NCBI GenBank assembly: GCA_021203405.1
Contig: JAJQBG010000352.1
Location: forward strand, 1-52,827
DNA length: 52,827 nt
From: Bacteroides sp.
Lineage (GTDB): Bacteria > Bacteroidota > Bacteroidia > Bacteroidales > Bacteroidaceae
Reading direction: 5' to 3'
The notes beneath the pieces were generated by a model. It did no database searches and was not told the origin of the DNA. It saw only the letters and a program-made list of their open reading frames with translations. Positions 52,690 to 52,827 of this stretch are shown in pieces (position 1 is the stretch's first letter; each line of letters begins with the position of its first letter). The translations under genes were made by a program, and so were the position numbers.

Positions 52690-52771
52690 TGCGATGAAAG
52701 AAACATTAGATTTTTCATAGTTAAGGTTTAGGTTAAAAAAATAAGGGGGCTGTGAAGCTGCCTTTTTTTTT
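52690..52771 (+). ncRNA. Putative small RNA with intrinsic terminator, copy 2
   Basis: Its parts are GATTTTTCATAG, TTAAGGTTTAGGTTAAA, a hairpin AAGGGGGCT-GTGA-AGCTGCCTT (52743-52764; one G-G mismatch and a wobble) and a run of nine T. The order, the GTGA loop and the core words match copy 1 at 12108-12173, while the stem bases differ but keep pairing. CAATTTTG at 52682-52689 is a near match to the -7 box. A nine-codon open frame (52694-52720, MKETLDFS) is not conserved in copy 1. Confidence 0.55.
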
Positions 52772-52806
52772 ACTATAAATTGTTAGCTTCTATCAGATTA
52801 AATGAT

Positions 52807-52814
52807 TAACTTTG
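52807..52814 (+). promoter_or_regulatory. -7 promoter box of a gene beyond the window edge
   Basis: TAACTTTG matches TAnnTTTG. It points out of the window, so the next rightward gene probably starts within a short distance of 52827. Confidence 0.5.
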
Positions 52815-52827
52815 CAGGGAATTATAC

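Noticed and set aside
52694-52720. Leader peptide MKETLDFS
   Set aside because: The frame is not kept in the second copy of the element, so it is probably chance.

Overview
The window looks like a chromosomal segment of a Bacteroidales bacterium, probably of the Bacteroides/Parabacteroides/Dysgonomonas side of the order. The signs are two SusC/SusD glycan-uptake pairs, a hybrid two-component regulator (HTCS), a DUF2723 membrane protein, YqaA-type DedA and THUMP methyltransferase genes of Bacteroidetes type, and many promoters with the Bacteroidetes -7 box TAnnTTTG. I cannot name a species. No rRNA, tRNA, CRISPR array, transposase or phage gene was found.

Layout. 1-11.9 kb (+): polysaccharide utilisation locus 1: susC, susD, a fasciclin lipoprotein, a second lipoprotein, a hairpin, then a GH2 beta-galactosidase and a GH71/99-like protein. 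12.1-19.1 kb: a small-RNA-like element, then dprA, a thioesterase and a U32 peptidase (-), dus (+), and a CDF transporter, NAD epimerase and PAP2 enzyme (-). 19.2-26.0 kb (+): RNase R, a PNPOx-like protein and the HTCS. 26.0-39.7 kb (-): polysaccharide deacetylase, DUF2723, zinc-type ABC ATPase and binding protein, MnmD, DedA, a membrane protein, purD, an S9 peptidase, a THUMP methyltransferase and cysE. 39.9-43.3 kb: a flavin reductase (+), a 22-bp tandem repeat, then GH105 and a BNR beta-propeller protein (-). 43.4-51.0 kb (-): ppx, ppk, susD and susC of locus 2. 51.1-52.8 kb: miaB (-), a second copy of the small-RNA-like element, and the promoter of a gene beyond the edge.

The outstanding observation is how reading frames are interrupted. 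By hand count, 10 genes carry 17 frameshifts and 8 in-frame stop codons. Nearly all frameshifts fit a one-base loss in a short homopolymer. Every in-frame stop is TAG, and at least four stand where the family has glutamine (CAG). The flanking protein is intact across each break. The broken genes are mostly accessory and exported: both SusC, one SusD, a lipoprotein, beta-galactosidase, GH105, S9 peptidase, HTCS, PAP2 and ppk. About 25 housekeeping and other genes between them have no interruption, which argues against uniform sequencing error. susC2 is one continuous frame of about 975 codons broken only by three TAG codons. TAG also ends five genes, and in one (the epimerase) readthrough would run far into the next gene, so a full TAG-to-Gln reassignment is unlikely. 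The best explanations are very recent decay of glycan-foraging genes, TAG suppression tolerated in these genes, or a mixture with assembly error.

The genes point to a cell that imports and cuts complex, partly uronic-acid-containing glycans (SusCD, GH2, GH99-like, GH105 plus BNR propeller), with an HTCS that would sense the released sugars. Much of this apparatus is interrupted in this sequence.
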